64,000 nt of DNA from Pseudomonas siliginis (GCF_019145195.1 NZ_JAHSTW010000002.1:434001-498000), one strand, 5' to 3'; shown: positions 16,847-27,690, counted from the stretch's first letter. The notes: generated by a model from the letters alone, not told the origin. Numbers and translations: made by a program.

Positions 16847-17080
16847 TTAAATCTTGCCATCGCGGCGAAGTTCGGCGAGCACGACAGTGATGCCACGCTT
16901 GTCGATGATACGCATGCCTTTGGCAGATACGCGCAGACGCACAAAACGTTTCTCTTCTTCAACCCAGAAGCGGTGATGCTGCAGGTTCGGCAGGAAACGA
17001 CGACGGGTTTTGTTGTTTGCGTGGGAAATGTTATTCCCAGTCACCGGACCCTTACCGGTAACTTGACATACTCTCGACAT
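16847..17080 (-). CDS. rpmB: 50S ribosomal protein L28
   Basis: A 77-residue basic ribosomal protein starting [20 protein letters not shown], the L28 signature, with the typical [14 protein letters not shown] segment. It is the first gene of rpmB-rpmG. No zinc-binding cysteine cluster is present apart from one N-terminal cysteine, the normal gamma-proteobacterial form. The promoter must lie in the long upstream region. Confidence 0.96.
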   Translation of the reverse strand: MSRVCQVTGKGPVTGNNISHANNKTRRRFLPNLQHHRFWVEEEKRFVRLRVSAKGMRIIDKRGITVVLAELRRDGKI

Positions 17081-17526
17081 GCCTCAGCCCTCTAAAACCA
17101 CATGCCCAACCCGGCATGGGTTGGCCGCTTAATCTCTCAGTCATTTGGCGCCAGGCGCCGCGTTTCTTTAGAGGTCTTACCGGCTACACCTACAGTGAAG
17201 GAACCGGGCCCCTAGAAAAGAGCGCTGCTTTATACCAGAAAGACCGGGGTGCAACAACAATCGGTGTGCAATCAATCGGCAAAAGGGCGATTTTTTCCGC
17301 CGCAGACGCCTTGGACAAAGGCTGCGGCCAGTTTTGACCACTCGTCGCAGAAATACCGTCCTACAGGCGATTCAGACTTTTCATCCCCCTGCCCACGCTC
17401 GAAACCGCGCAAGAGTGCGCCTGAAAATGCAAAAAGGGGATAGTCATTTGCAATTCAGAGCTCTAGGGTAGGACTTTTCCAGACTGCACTTGCAGATGGG
17501 CCTTCGATCTGTAAAGGAAACCGACC
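17081..17526. other. Intergenic region between rpmB and the peptide-binding protein gene
   Basis: This 446-base divergent region has no convincing coding sequence. It should hold the promoters of rpmBG (minus) and of the gene at 17527 (plus). One clear hairpin, GCCGCAG...CTGCGGC with an inner CCTT/AAGG stem, lies at 17299-17328. It has no strong U-tract on either strand, so I do not call it a terminator. Confidence 0.5.
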
Positions 17527-19113
17527 ATGCGCCTCGCTGCCCTACCCCTGTTGCTCGCCCCGCTCCTGCTGAGCCCCCTTGCCCAAGCCGCCGCGTTGAG
17601 CGTGTGCACCGAGGCCAGCCCTGAAGGGTTCGACGTGGTGCAGTACAACTCGCTGACCACCACCAATGCTTCAGCTGACGTACTGATGAACCGCTTGGTG
17701 GATTTCGACACCGCCAGTGGCAAGGTCATCCCGAGCCTCGCCGACAGCTGGGAAGTCAGCACCGACGGCCTCACCTATGTGTTCAAACTGCACCCGCAGG
17801 TGAGATTTCACACAACCGACTACTTCAAGCCGAGCCGCGAGCTGAGTGCCGAAGACGTCAAGTTCAGCTTCGACCGCATGCTTGACCCGGCCAACCCGTG
17901 GCACAAGGTCGCCCAGAGCGGCTTCCCCCATGCGCAGTCGATGCAACTGCCGAGCCTGATCAAGAAGATCGACGCCCTCGACCCGCTGACCGTGCGTTTT
18001 ACCCTCGACCATCCGGATTCGACCTTCCTCGCGACCTTGAGCATGGGTTTCGCCTCGATCTATTCCGCCGAATATGCCGACAAACTGATGAAGGCCGGCG
18101 CCACCGACAAACTCAACAGCCAGCCGATCGGCACCGGCCCGTTCGTGTTCAATCGCTTCCAGAAAGACGCGGCGATTCGCTACAAGGCCAATCCGGACTA
18201 TTTCCGTGGCAAGCCTGCGGTCGACCCGTTGATCTTCGCCATCACGCCGGACGCCAACGTGCGCCTGCAAAAGCTGCGACGCAATGAATGCCAGATCGCC
18301 CTGTCGCCAAAACCACTGGACGTACAGGCTGCGCTGAAGGAGCCGACGCTGAAAGTCGAAAAGACTGACGCGTTCATGACCGCTTTCGTGGGCATCAACA
18401 GCCAGCATCCGCCACTGGACAAACCGGAAGTGCGCCAGGCGATCAACCTCGCTTTCGACAAGGCCAACTACATCAAAGCCGTGTTCGAAGACACCGCCGA
18501 AGCGGCCAACGGCCCGTACCCGCCGAACACCTGGAGCTACGCGAAGAACCTGCCGGGCTATCCACACGACGTGGCCAAAGCCAAGGCGCTGCTGGCCAAG
18601 GCCGGCTTGAAGGATGGCTTCCAGACCACAATCTGGACGCGGCCATCGGGCAGCCTGCTCAACCCGAACCCAAGTCTCGGCGCGCAGATGCTGCAGTCGG
18701 ATCTGGCCGAGATCGGCATCCAGGCAGAAATTCGTGTGATCGAATGGGGCGAGCTGATTCGTCGCGCCAAGGCCGGCGAGCACGACCTGCTGTTCATGGG
18801 CTGGGCCGGCGACAACGGCGACCCGGACAACTTCCTCACGCCGCAGTTTTCCTGCGCGGCGGTGAAGTCCGGGACCAACTTCGCGCGGTACTGCAATGCC
18901 GATCTGGACAAGCTGATCAGCGCCGGCAAGACCACCAGCGAGCAAGGCGTGCGCACCAAGCTGTATGAACAGGCACAGGCACAGATCCAGCAGCAGGCGT
19001 TGTGGCTGCCACTGGCGCACCCGACGGCCTACGCTTTGACGCGCAAGGATGTTCAGGGTTATTCCGTCAGCCCGTTTGGCCGCCAGGATTACTCCAAGAT
19101 CAGCCTCAAATAA
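17527..19113 (+). CDS. Periplasmic dipeptide/oligopeptide-binding protein, DppA-like
   Basis: A 528-residue solute-binding protein of the SBP_bac_5 family. The signal peptide covers residues 1-22 (cleavage after QAA). The mature part begins LSVCTEASPEGFD and contains the family segments DLTYVFKLHP-like (near 85), IGTGPFVFNRF (near 205), ALRQAINLAFDK-like (near 305) and a C-terminal LWLPLAHPTAYAL. Closest in style to DppA, which delivers dipeptides to an ABC permease. AAAGGAAA precedes the ATG. No permease genes are adjacent, so it is an orphan that may serve a transporter encoded elsewhere. The ligand is inferred. Confidence 0.88.
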   Translation: MRLAALPLLLAPLLLSPLAQAAALSVCTEASPEGFDVVQYNSLTTTNASADVLMNRLVDFDTASGKVIPSLADSWEVSTDGLTYVFKLHPQVRFHTTDYFKPSRELSAEDVKFSFDRMLDPANPWHKVAQSGFPHAQSMQLPSLIKKIDALDPLTVRFTLDHPDSTFLATLSMGFASIYSAEYADKLMKAGATDKLNSQPIGTGPFVFNRFQKDAAIRYKANPDYFRGKPAVDPLIFAITPDANVRLQKLRRNECQIALSPKPLDVQAALKEPTLKVEKTDAFMTAFVGINSQHPPLDKPEVRQAINLAFDKANYIKAVFEDTAEAANGPYPPNTWSYAKNLPGYPHDVAKAKALLAKAGLKDGFQTTIWTRPSGSLLNPNPSLGAQMLQSDLAEIGIQAEIRVIEWGELIRRAKAGEHDLLFMGWAGDNGDPDNFLTPQFSCAAVKSGTNFARYCNADLDKLISAGKTTSEQGVRTKLYEQAQAQIQQQALWLPLAHPTAYALTRKDVQGYSVSPFGRQDYSKISLK

Positions 19114-19146
19114 CCTGCCTGACACAAACCGGTGGATGGAAACAAT

Positions 19147-19238
19147 CTGTGGGAGCGAGCCTGCTCGCGAAAGCGGTCTGTCAGCAAACAATGATGCTGA
19201 CTGGTAAAACGCCTTCGCGAGCAGGCTCGCTCCCACAG
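19147..19238. repeat. REP-type paired palindrome, GAGCAGGCTCGC family
   Basis: Arms at 19147-19172 and 19214-19238, CTGTGGGAGCGAGCCTGCTC and its complement, between the convergent peptide-binding protein and radC genes. Confidence 0.88.
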
Positions 19239-19260
19239 GGTCCAGAATTGGCGCCAAGAA

Positions 19261-19935
19261 CTACATCCAGCCACACTCCGCCATCGACAGCGGCTCGCCG
19301 TCTCCGACGATGAAGTGATCGAGCACTCGCACGTCAATCAACTCCAGCGCTTTCTGCAGGCGCTTGGTCAGCAGCCGATCGGCCTGACTCGGATCGGTGT
19401 TGCCGGACGGGTGGTTGTGACAAAGGATCACCGCTGCGGCGTTATTGGCCAGCGCCCGCTTCACCACCTCCCGTGGGTGCACGCTGGTGTTGTCGATCGA
19501 GCCGCGAAACAGCGCCTCGAAATTCAGCACCTGATGTTTCGAATCGAGAAACAGGCAGCCGAACACCTCGTGCGGCTCATGTCGCAGCATCGCCTTGAGG
19601 TAATCGCGGACGACCTGAGGGTTTTCCAGTGCCGGTTTCTGTCGTGAGCGCTCGGCCAGATGGCGCTTGCTCATTTCCTGCGCGGCTTGCAGCTGGGCGA
19701 ACTTGGCGGGGCCGAGGCCCAGTTGTTTGCTGAATGCGTCCTGATCGGCCTCGAGCAGCAAACGCAGGCCACCGAATTGCGTCAGCAGATGTCTGGCGAG
19801 GTCGACAGCGCTTTTTCCGGGCAATCCGGTGCGCAGAAAAATCGCCAACAACTCAGCGTCCGAAAGACTCCCTGCGCCGTGTTCCAACAGCCTTTCCCGT
19901 GGCCGTTCCGCCGCCGGCCAATCGCGAATACTCAT
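19261..19935 (-). CDS. radC: RadC-family JAB-domain protein
   Basis: A 224-residue protein of the RadC (UPF0758) family. The N-terminal helix-hairpin-helix part (residues 1-75) precedes a JAB/MPN metalloprotease-like domain with the zinc motif [14 protein letters not shown] in the C-terminal third. The historic link of radC to DNA repair is not supported in E. coli, and the true role is unsettled. The ATG at 19935 ([17 protein letters not shown]) matches the family start; upstream in-frame codons lie in the divergent promoter region. It is divergent from coaBC, the conserved arrangement in gamma-proteobacteria. Confidence 0.92.
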   Translation of the reverse strand: MSIRDWPAAERPRERLLEHGAGSLSDAELLAIFLRTGLPGKSAVDLARHLLTQFGGLRLLLEADQDAFSKQLGLGPAKFAQLQAAQEMSKRHLAERSRQKPALENPQVVRDYLKAMLRHEPHEVFGCLFLDSKHQVLNFEALFRGSIDNTSVHPREVVKRALANNAAAVILCHNHPSGNTDPSQADRLLTKRLQKALELIDVRVLDHFIVGDGEPLSMAECGWM

Positions 19936-20068
19936 AGCACCTCCTTGTCTGTGGGCGCCGCTGTTCCGTAGCGGTCGCTGTGATATCGTAGCCCATCTTT
20001 TTGGCGGTCGATTCAACCCTGGGGAGGGGTATCGCGCCGCCGTCATCAACGAAATGAAAGGCAGACCT

Positions 20069-21277
20069 ATGCAGCGGCTGTATCGGAAACGCATCGTTCT
20101 GGGCGTCGGCGGCGGCATTGCGGCCTACAAGAGCGCCGATCTGGTTCGCCGCCTGATCGACCAGGGTGCCGAAGTGCGCGTGGTCATGACCCATGGCGGC
20201 GCCGAATTCATCACCCCGCTGACCATGCAGGCCCTGTCGGGCCACCCGGTTCACCTCGACTTGCTCGACCCTGCCGCCGAAGCCGCCATGGGCCATATCG
20301 AGCTGGCGAAATGGGCCGATCTGGTGCTGATCGCCCCGGCCACCGCCGACCTGATCGCCCGCCTGGCCCAAGGCATTGCCAACGATCTGCTGACCACGCT
20401 GGTGCTGGCCACCGACGCTGTGGTTGCTGTCGCGCCAGCAATGAATCAGGCGATGTGGCGCGACCCGGCGACCCAGGCCAACCTGCAACTGTTGGAGAGC
20501 CGTGGCCTGAAGACTTTCGGCCCGGCCTCGGGCAGCCAGGCCTGCGGCGACGTCGGCATGGGCCGCATGATGGAAGCCACCGATCTGGCACTGCTCGCCG
20601 CCGATTGCTTCCAGCGCCAGGCATTGACCGGCAAGCATGTGGTGATCACCGCCGGCCCGACTCAGGAAAACATCGACCCGGTGCGCTACATCACCAACCA
20701 CAGCTCGGGAAAAATGGGCTTTGCCCTCGCCGAAGCAGCCGTGGAAGCCGGCGCCCGTGTCACTTTGATCAGCGGCCCGGTGCACCTGCCGACGCCTGAT
20801 CGCGTGACGCGGATCGATGTGGTCAGCGCCCGCGATATGCTCGCCGCCTGCGAATCAGCCATGCCTTGCGACGTGTTCATCTCGTCGGCAGCGGTGGCGG
20901 ACTACCGCCCTGAAGTCGTCGCCCCGCACAAACTCAAGAAAGATCCTACGAGCGGAGACGGCTTCGTCCTGCAAATGGTGCGCAACCCGGACATCCTTGC
21001 CACCATCGCGACCCGTCCCGACCGTCCGTTCAGTGTCGGCTTCGCTGCCGAAACCGAACACCTGCTCGACTACGCTGCACGCAAGCTGAAGGACAAGAAT
21101 CTCGATCTGATCGTCGCCAACGACGTCGCCAACCCGAGCATCGGTTTCAACAGCGAAGAAAACGCCTGCAGCGTCATCGACCGTGAGCTGCACGCCACGG
21201 TTTTCGCCCAGACCAGCAAGAGCAAGATCGCTCGCCAACTGGTCACTTTTATCGCCGAACGTCTGAACCAGGTTTAA
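20069..21277 (+). CDS. coaBC: Bifunctional phosphopantothenoylcysteine decarboxylase / phosphopantothenate-cysteine ligase
   Basis: It catalyses two consecutive steps of coenzyme A synthesis. The 402-residue protein has an N-terminal flavin-dependent decarboxylase (about 1-185; catalytic His76 in [19 protein letters not shown] at 123-130, Cys159 in [13 protein letters not shown]) and a C-terminal CTP-dependent ligase (about 190-402; [20 protein letters not shown] and the LKK segment). The ATG at 20069 starts [16 protein letters not shown]; an ATG five codons upstream is possible. The dut gene starts 5 bases after the stop, so the two are surely co-transcribed. Confidence 0.96.
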   Translation: MQRLYRKRIVLGVGGGIAAYKSADLVRRLIDQGAEVRVVMTHGGAEFITPLTMQALSGHPVHLDLLDPAAEAAMGHIELAKWADLVLIAPATADLIARLAQGIANDLLTTLVLATDAVVAVAPAMNQAMWRDPATQANLQLLESRGLKTFGPASGSQACGDVGMGRMMEATDLALLAADCFQRQALTGKHVVITAGPTQENIDPVRYITNHSSGKMGFALAEAAVEAGARVTLISGPVHLPTPDRVTRIDVVSARDMLAACESAMPCDVFISSAAVADYRPEVVAPHKLKKDPTSGDGFVLQMVRNPDILATIATRPDRPFSVGFAAETEHLLDYAARKLKDKNLDLIVANDVANPSIGFNSEENACSVIDRELHATVFAQTSKSKIARQLVTFIAERLNQV

Positions 21278-21282
21278 TTTAC

Positions 21283-21738
21283 ATGCACGCTTTGCAAGCC
21301 AAGATCCTCGATCCACGCATCGGTAGCGAATTCCCGCTGCCGCAATACGCCACGCCAGGCTCCGCCGGCCTCGACCTGCGCGCCATGCTGGAACAGGACA
21401 TCGTGATCAAACCGGGTGAAACCGTGCTGATTCCCACCGGCCTGTCGGTCTATATCGGCGACCCGAATCTCGCCGCACTGATCCTGCCGCGCTCGGGCAT
21501 GGGCCACAAACACGGCATCGTGCTGGGCAATCTGGTCGGCCTGATCGACTCCGATTACCAGGGCCCGCTGATGGTCTCCTGCTGGAACCGCGGCCAGAGC
21601 GACTTCACCATGACCGTCGGCGAACGTCTGGCGCAATTGGTGCTGGTACCGGTGGTGCAGGCGCATTTCGAAATGGTTGAAGAGTTTGTCGAGACCGAGC
21701 GCGGTACCGGCGGTTTCGGCCATACCGGCACCAAATAA
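21283..21738 (+). CDS. dut: Deoxyuridine 5'-triphosphate nucleotidohydrolase (dUTPase)
   Basis: It hydrolyses dUTP to dUMP and pyrophosphate, limiting uracil in DNA and supplying the dTMP precursor. The 151-residue protein has the trimeric dUTPase motifs in order: AGLDLRAM near residue 24, [10 protein letters not shown] near 69, [10 protein letters not shown] near 86, and the C-terminal P-loop-like [10 protein letters not shown]. Length is typical. It lies 5 bases downstream of coaBC, the conserved coaBC-dut order. Confidence 0.97.
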   Translation: MHALQAKILDPRIGSEFPLPQYATPGSAGLDLRAMLEQDIVIKPGETVLIPTGLSVYIGDPNLAALILPRSGMGHKHGIVLGNLVGLIDSDYQGPLMVSCWNRGQSDFTMTVGERLAQLVLVPVVQAHFEMVEEFVETERGTGGFGHTGTK

Positions 21739-21752
21739 CCGGATAGAAATTA

Positions 21753-21848
21753 TTGTGGTGAGGGGATTTATCCCCGATAGGCTGCGAAGCGGCCCCAAGA
21801 TTTTGGGTCTGCTGCGCAGCCCAACGGGGATAAATCCCCTCGCCACAA
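21753..21848. repeat. Inverted repeat, GGGGATTTATCCCC family
   Basis: The arms TTGTGGTGAGGGGATTTATC (21753) and GATAAATCCCCTCGCCACAA (ending 21848) flank a GCTGCG-rich centre. The same element is the inner part of the composite repeat at 14165. It lies between dut and algC. Confidence 0.85.
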
Positions 21849-22047
21849 AAAATGCGCTACATCGGCAGCAGGTTTTAACACCGTAAATCAAGGTTTTGCC
21901 GGCCGAAAGCCACGCCAGCCGGGGCGTCATGGCCCTTTCATAGCACGAACTCTCTGTGGAAAACGCCGTCATACCCTTCAGTTTGAGCCTGCCGTCGAAC
22001 ATTTCGCCGGTCTGTCCCGCCCTTTTCGAGATGGAGCATGTCCACAG

Positions 22048-23445
22048 ATGAGCACCCCCGCCAAGATCGCCCCGACGCTGCCTGACAGCATTTTCCGCGC
22101 CTACGACATTCGCGGCACTGTGCCGGAATACCTCAACGGTGAAACCGCTTACTGGATCGGCCGTGCCATCGGCTCGCAGAGCCTGGCCCAGGGTGAACCG
22201 AACGTGTCGGTCGGTCGTGACGGTCGCCTGTCAGGCCCGGAGCTGGTCGCGGAACTCATTCGCGGCATCGCCGAGAGCGGTTGCCACGTCAGCGATGTCG
22301 GCCTGGTGCCAACGCCAGCGCTGTACTACGCCGCCAACGTGCTGGCCGGCAAGTCCGGGGTGATGCTCACCGGTAGCCACAATCCGTCGAACTACAACGG
22401 CTTCAAAATCGTCATCGCCGGCGACACCCTCGCCAACGAGCAGATTCAGGTGCTCCACGAGCGCATCAAGAACAACGACCTGAGCAGCGGCCAGGGCAGC
22501 GTCACTCAGGTCGAAATCCTCGACCGCTACAACACCGAAATCGTCCAGGACATCAAACTGGCCCGCCGCCTGAAAGTCGTGGTCGACTGCGGCAACGGCG
22601 CGGCCGGCGTGATCGCCCCGCAATTGATCGAAGCGCTGAACTGCGAAGTCATCCCGCTTTTCTGCGAAGTCGACGGCAACTTCCCGAACCATCACCCGGA
22701 TCCGGGCAAACCGGAAAATCTCGTAGACCTGATTGCCAAAGTCAAAGAGACCAACGCCGATATCGGCCTGGCCTTCGACGGCGACGGTGACCGCGTCGGC
22801 GTGGTGACCAACACCGGCAGTATCGTCTACCCGGATCGCCTGCTGATGCTGTTCGCTCGCGACGTAGTGGCGCGTAACCCGGACGCGGAAATCATCTTCG
22901 ACGTCAAATGCACTCGCCGTTTGGTGCCGCTGATCAAGGAATACGGCGGTCGGCCGCTAATGTGGAAGACCGGTCACTCGTTGATCAAAAAGAAAATGAA
23001 ACAATCCGGCGCGCTGTTGGCCGGCGAAATGAGCGGGCACATCTTCTTCAAGGAGCGCTGGTTCGGTTTCGACGACGGCATCTACAGCGCCGCACGTCTG
23101 CTGGAGATCCTCAGCAAGGAAAAATCCACTGCGGAAGAGCTGTTTGCGACCTTCCCGAACGATATTTCCACGCCGGAAATCAATATCCATGTGACCGAAG
23201 AGAGCAAATTCAGCATCATTGATGCACTGCACGATGCTCAGTGGGGCGAAGGCGCCGACCTGACCACCATCGACGGCGTGCGTGTTGATTACGCCAAAGG
23301 CTGGGGCCTGGTGCGCGCGTCCAACACCACACCGGTGCTGGTGCTGCGCTTCGAGGCCGATGACGAAGCTGAACTGCAGCGCATCAAGGATGTGTTCCAC
23401 GCCCAACTGAAACGCGTTGCACCTGATCTCCAACTACCGTTCTGA
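22048..23445 (+). CDS. algC: Phosphomannomutase/phosphoglucomutase
   Basis: It interconverts hexose 1- and 6-phosphates, feeding alginate, LPS core and other exopolysaccharide synthesis. The 465-residue protein has the phosphoserine loop TGSHNPSNYNG with Ser110 as the phosphoryl carrier, the magnesium loop DGDGDR at 244-249, the sugar-binding GEMSGHIFF segment and the C-terminal phosphate-binding RASNTTPVLVLRF. Size matches AlgC of P. aeruginosa. The coaBC-dut-algC-argB order is conserved in Pseudomonas. About 200 bases separate it from dut, including a repeat, so it probably has its own promoter. Confidence 0.95.
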   Translation: MSTPAKIAPTLPDSIFRAYDIRGTVPEYLNGETAYWIGRAIGSQSLAQGEPNVSVGRDGRLSGPELVAELIRGIAESGCHVSDVGLVPTPALYYAANVLAGKSGVMLTGSHNPSNYNGFKIVIAGDTLANEQIQVLHERIKNNDLSSGQGSVTQVEILDRYNTEIVQDIKLARRLKVVVDCGNGAAGVIAPQLIEALNCEVIPLFCEVDGNFPNHHPDPGKPENLVDLIAKVKETNADIGLAFDGDGDRVGVVTNTGSIVYPDRLLMLFARDVVARNPDAEIIFDVKCTRRLVPLIKEYGGRPLMWKTGHSLIKKKMKQSGALLAGEMSGHIFFKERWFGFDDGIYSAARLLEILSKEKSTAEELFATFPNDISTPEINIHVTEESKFSIIDALHDAQWGEGADLTTIDGVRVDYAKGWGLVRASNTTPVLVLRFEADDEAELQRIKDVFHAQLKRVAPDLQLPF

Positions 23446-23462
23446 TCCACCCGGAGCCCTGA

Positions 23463-24368
<906 letters not shown>

Positions 24369-24386
24369 GCACTGCTGCAAACAAAG

Positions 24387-24423
24387 AGACCCCGCTCAGC
24401 CTGACTGAGCGGGGTCTTTTTTT
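24387..24423 (+). terminator. Rho-independent terminator of argB
   Basis: The 12-bp GACCCCGCTCAG/CTGAGCGGGGTC stem with a short loop is followed by a T-run, 20 bases after the argB stop. Confidence 0.92.
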
Positions 24424-24435
24424 GCCCTGCAATCC

Positions 24436-24526
24436 CTGTGGGAGCGAGGCTGCTCGCGAAAGCGGCGGTTGCATCACATAAATGTTGAGAGTAAAGGCCT
24501 CTTCGCGAGCAGGCTCGCTCCCACAG
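24436..24526. repeat. REP-type paired palindrome, GAGCAGGCTCGC family
   Basis: Arms at 24436-24460 and 24502-24526, with one mismatch (GAGGCTGC in the left arm). It lies between the argB terminator and the pyrE stop. Confidence 0.87.
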
Positions 24527-24536
24527 TGCTCTGCGG

Positions 24537-25181
24537 TTAAACGCCGAACTGCGCGCGGTAGGCCTCCACGGCTGGCAAATGCTGTTTGAGCTGCGGATCG
24601 TCGGCGAGGAACTCCAGCACCTGATTCAGCGAGACGATGCTGATCACCGGAATGCCGAAGTCACGCTCGACTTCCTGGATGGCCGACAATTCGCCGTTGC
24701 CACGCTCCTGGCGGTTCAGCGCGATCAGCACACCGGCGGCTTTGGCGCCGTCTTGGGAAGCGATGATCTGCATCACTTCACGAATGGCGGTGCCGGCGGT
24801 GATCACGTCGTCGATGATCAAGACGTCGCCAGTCAACGGTGCGCCGACCAGGCTGCCGCCTTCGCCGTGGGCCTTGGCTTCCTTACGGTTGAAGCACCAT
24901 GGCAGGTCACGGTCGTGATGCTCGGCCAGCGCAACGGCGGTAGTGGCCGCCAGCGGAATACCTTTATAAGCCGGGCCAAACAGAACGTCGAAGGGGATGC
25001 CGCTCTCGGTGATGGCCGCAGCGTAGAAACGTCCCAGCTGCGCCAGGGCCGAACCCGAGTTGAACAGGCCGGCATTGAAGAAGTAGGGACTGGTGCGCCC
25101 GGACTTCAGGGTGAACTCACCGAAGCGCAAAACGCCGCGATCGATGGCAAAACGAATGAAATCGCGCTGATACGCTTGCAT
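24537..25181 (-). CDS. pyrE: Orotate phosphoribosyltransferase
   Basis: It transfers ribose phosphate from PRPP to orotate in pyrimidine synthesis. The 214-residue protein has the PRPP-binding motif [16 protein letters not shown] near residue 120 and the [10 protein letters not shown] segment near 70. The ATG at 25181 ([11 protein letters not shown]) matches the family; a longer reading from 25202 adds seven residues and lacks a site. It is divergent from crc with 82 bases between, the conserved pseudomonad arrangement. Confidence 0.96.
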   Translation of the reverse strand: MQAYQRDFIRFAIDRGVLRFGEFTLKSGRTSPYFFNAGLFNSGSALAQLGRFYAAAITESGIPFDVLFGPAYKGIPLAATTAVALAEHHDRDLPWCFNRKEAKAHGEGGSLVGAPLTGDVLIIDDVITAGTAIREVMQIIASQDGAKAAGVLIALNRQERGNGELSAIQEVERDFGIPVISIVSLNQVLEFLADDPQLKQHLPAVEAYRAQFGV

Positions 25182-25208
25182 GAAAAAAACCCCAAATACC
25201 ACGGATTT

Positions 25209-25241
25209 AGCTAATTAGCTTGACGCCGTGTATCATACACG
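25209..25241. promoter_or_regulatory. Two adjacent perfect palindromes in the pyrE-crc promoter region
   Basis: AGCTAATTAGCT (25209-25220) and CGTGTATCATACACG (25227-25241) are both perfect palindromes in the short divergent region. The second contains TATCAT and, on the other strand, TATGAT, which could be -10 elements of facing promoters. Either may be an operator. Confidence 0.45.
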
Positions 25242-25263
25242 CACGCGATTTTTGGGGCCATTT

Positions 25264-26043
25264 ATGCGGATCATCAGTGTGAACGTCAATGGTATTCAGG
25301 CGGCAGTCGAGCGCGGTTTGCTCAGTTGGCTGCAAGCCCAGAATGCCGACGTCATCTGCCTGCAGGACACCCGTGCCTCCGCCTTTGAACTGGATGACCC
25401 AGCCTTCCAACTGGATGGCTACTTCCTTTATGCCTGCGATGCTGAAGTCCCTGCCCAAGGCGGCGTGGCTTTGTATTCGCGGTTGCAACCGAAGGCTGTC
25501 ATCAGCGGTCTCGGTTTCGAGACGGCCGACCGCTACGGGCGCTACCTGCAAGCAGATTTCGACAAAGTCAGTATTGCCACCTTGCTGTTTCCTTCGGGGA
25601 TGAACGGCGATGAGGACTTGAACCAGAAGTTCAAGCTCATGGACGATTTCGGCAAGTACCTGGACAAACAGCGACGCAAACGTCGCGAGTACATTTATTG
25701 TGGCTCGCTGTACGTTGCGCAGCAGAAACTCGACATCAAGAACTGGCGCGACAGCCAGCAATCTCCAGGCTTCCTGGCGCCGGAACGCGCCTGGATGGAC
25801 GAGATTGTCGGCAACATGGGCTATGTCGATGCGCTGCGCGAAGTCAGTCGTGAAGGCGATCAGTACAGCTGGTGGCCGGACAACGAACAGGCCGAGATGC
25901 TCAATCTGGGCTGGCGTTTCGATTATCAGATCCTGACCCCGGGCCTGCGTCGCTCGGTGCGCAGCGCACGCCTGCCGCGTCAGCCACGGTTTTCGCAGCA
26001 CGCGCCGTTGATCGTCGACTACGACTGGACGCTGACCATCTAA
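25264..26043 (+). CDS. crc: Catabolite repression control protein Crc
   Basis: Crc works with the RNA chaperone Hfq to block translation of mRNAs with A-rich CA motifs during growth on preferred carbon sources, in the cytoplasm. The 259-residue protein, starting MRIISVNVNGIQAAVERGLL, has the exonuclease-endonuclease-phosphatase fold of the AP-endonuclease family but is known to lack nuclease activity. The length equals that of P. aeruginosa Crc. An upstream in-frame ATG region at 25228 lies inside the promoter palindrome and was rejected. A bidirectional terminator follows. Confidence 0.97.
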   Translation: MRIISVNVNGIQAAVERGLLSWLQAQNADVICLQDTRASAFELDDPAFQLDGYFLYACDAEVPAQGGVALYSRLQPKAVISGLGFETADRYGRYLQADFDKVSIATLLFPSGMNGDEDLNQKFKLMDDFGKYLDKQRRKRREYIYCGSLYVAQQKLDIKNWRDSQQSPGFLAPERAWMDEIVGNMGYVDALREVSREGDQYSWWPDNEQAEMLNLGWRFDYQILTPGLRRSVRSARLPRQPRFSQHAPLIVDYDWTLTI

Positions 26044-26063
26044 GCGTTGTATCGCAGCCAAAG

Positions 26064-26097
26064 AAAATGCCCGCATCGTGAGATGCGGGCATTTTTT
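26064..26097. terminator. Bidirectional terminator between crc and gltS
   Basis: The stem AAAATGCCCGCATC/GATGCGGGCATTTT is followed by extra T bases, between two convergent genes. Confidence 0.9.
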
Positions 26098-26111
26098 ATG
26101 CGCCGTGCTTC

Positions 26112-27320
26112 CTAAACCGCAGCGAAGAATGGCAAGGTCAGGTACAGCTTGATCACGATGACGTTAACGATATCGATGAAGAACGCTCCTACCATCGGCA
26201 CCACCAGAAACGCGATTTGCGAAGGCCCATAGCGCTGCGTCACCGCTTGCATGTTGGCAATCGCCGTCGGCGTGGCACCCAGCCCAAACCCGCAATGTCC
26301 CGCAGCGAGCACGGCGGCATCATAGTTGCTGCCCATCACCCGGAACGTTACGAAAATCGCGAACAGCGCCATGACCAGCGCCTGCACGGCCAGAATGATG
26401 AAGATCGGCAATGCCAACGCCGCCAGATCCCAAAGCTTCAGCGACATCAGCGCGATCGCCAGAAACAGCGAGAGGCTGACATTGCCGAGCACGGAAACTT
26501 CACGCTCGAACACCTGATACAAGCCAAGCGCTGACAGTCCGTTACGCAACACCACGCCCACGAACAGAACGCAAACAAAGGTCGGCAACTCGAACGCGGT
26601 GCCATGGAGCAAACCATTCAACAAGTTGCCAGCGAGCAGGCTGACGGCAATCAGCGCCAGCGTCTCGACGAACGAAAACGGCGTGATCGAGCGTTCCTTG
26701 TTCGGCTGTTCAAAACCTCTTGGCAGTCGCGGCGCTTGCTGGGGACTGCAGCCCGGCACTTGCACGCGCTTGATCAGCAACCGGGCGACGGGCCCACCGA
26801 TCAACCCGCCCAGCACCAGACCGAACGTCGCTGAGGCCAGCGCCAGCTCCGAAGCCGAAGCCAGGCCATATTTCTCGCTGAACACCGCGCCCCATGCAGC
26901 GCCAGTGCCGTGGCCGCCAGCGAGCGTGATCGAGCCTGTCAGCAAGCCCATCAAAGGGTCGAGCCCGAGCAGGGTTGCCAATCCGATGCCCATGGCGTTC
27001 TGCACCACCAGCAAGCCAATGACCGCCAGCAGGAAGATGCCGACGATGCGCCCGCCCTTTTTCAGACTGGCAAGGTCGGCACTCAAGCCAATGGTGGCAA
27101 AGAAAGCCAACATTAACGGTGTCTGCAATGATGTATCGAAGCGGACTTCTATATCGAAAGTGCGCAATATCAACAAGAGCAAGGCAACCACCAGGCCGCC
27201 CGCTACCGGTTCAGGAATATTGTAACTTCGCAGAAAGCCGACACGCGTAACAAGCCCGCGTCCGAGCAGTAGTACTAAAGAAGCGGCCACGAGCGTGCCG
27301 TAGAAATCGAGCTCAATCAT
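26112..27320 (-). CDS. gltS: Sodium/glutamate symporter
   Basis: A sodium-driven glutamate uptake carrier of the inner membrane (ESS family). The 402-residue protein has about ten hydrophobic helices in two inverted halves separated by a hydrophilic loop near residues 195-210. The re-entrant GGHGTGAAWG (near 134) and GHCGFGLGATPTA (near 340) segments are the family pore motifs. It stands alone, convergent with crc. Confidence 0.93.
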   Translation of the reverse strand: MIELDFYGTLVAASLVLLLGRGLVTRVGFLRSYNIPEPVAGGLVVALLLLILRTFDIEVRFDTSLQTPLMLAFFATIGLSADLASLKKGGRIVGIFLLAVIGLLVVQNAMGIGLATLLGLDPLMGLLTGSITLAGGHGTGAAWGAVFSEKYGLASASELALASATFGLVLGGLIGGPVARLLIKRVQVPGCSPQQAPRLPRGFEQPNKERSITPFSFVETLALIAVSLLAGNLLNGLLHGTAFELPTFVCVLFVGVVLRNGLSALGLYQVFEREVSVLGNVSLSLFLAIALMSLKLWDLAALALPIFIILAVQALVMALFAIFVTFRVMGSNYDAAVLAAGHCGFGLGATPTAIANMQAVTQRYGPSQIAFLVVPMVGAFFIDIVNVIVIKLYLTLPFFAAV

Positions 27321-27690
27321 GTGGATTATTCTTGGCTAAGTATTCACGAGGCGAGCGTTTACTTAGGCTCGACGGGTGAACCGGCTGATTTTATCAACAC
27401 TGATTACTGGGGAATTCAAGTGCCATCGATGGCTTGAACATATCGAAATGTTTCAATCGAAACATTGCATCGGGCAACTTTAACAACCCGCTCGCGTCAA
27501 TAACAAGAACGGGAATAAGCACTTGCTCGATCAGTTGTGACCAAAGATGTAATGGAGAAATATCAATAAATAAATGCCAAACCGCACATCGACAACAGAC
27601 TAGTCCTACAACAAAAACCAATTATTGAGTTGCACAAATAAAAATGCCCCGATAAGCCGGGGCATTTCCATATTGCGATACAACAGACTG
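27321..27690. other. Intergenic region upstream of gltS
   Basis: This 370-base AT-rich region should carry the gltS promoter (minus strand). A terminator lies at 27641-27667. A 75-codon minus-strand reading frame at 27394-27621 has no recognisable features and I do not call it a gene. Confidence 0.5.
27641..27667 (-). terminator. Terminator downstream of the DUF4870 gene
   Basis: The stem AAATGCCCCG/CGGGGCATTT with a five-base loop lies 24 bases after the stop of the minus-strand gene at 27691. Confidence 0.82.

Noticed and set aside
17299..17328. A GC-rich hairpin in the rpmB upstream region as a terminator or small RNA end
   Set aside because: No U-tract follows on either strand and no promoter was seen to pair it with.
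27394..27621. A 75-codon frame upstream of gltS
   Set aside because: No ribosome site, unusual composition and no family resemblance; treated as intergenic.
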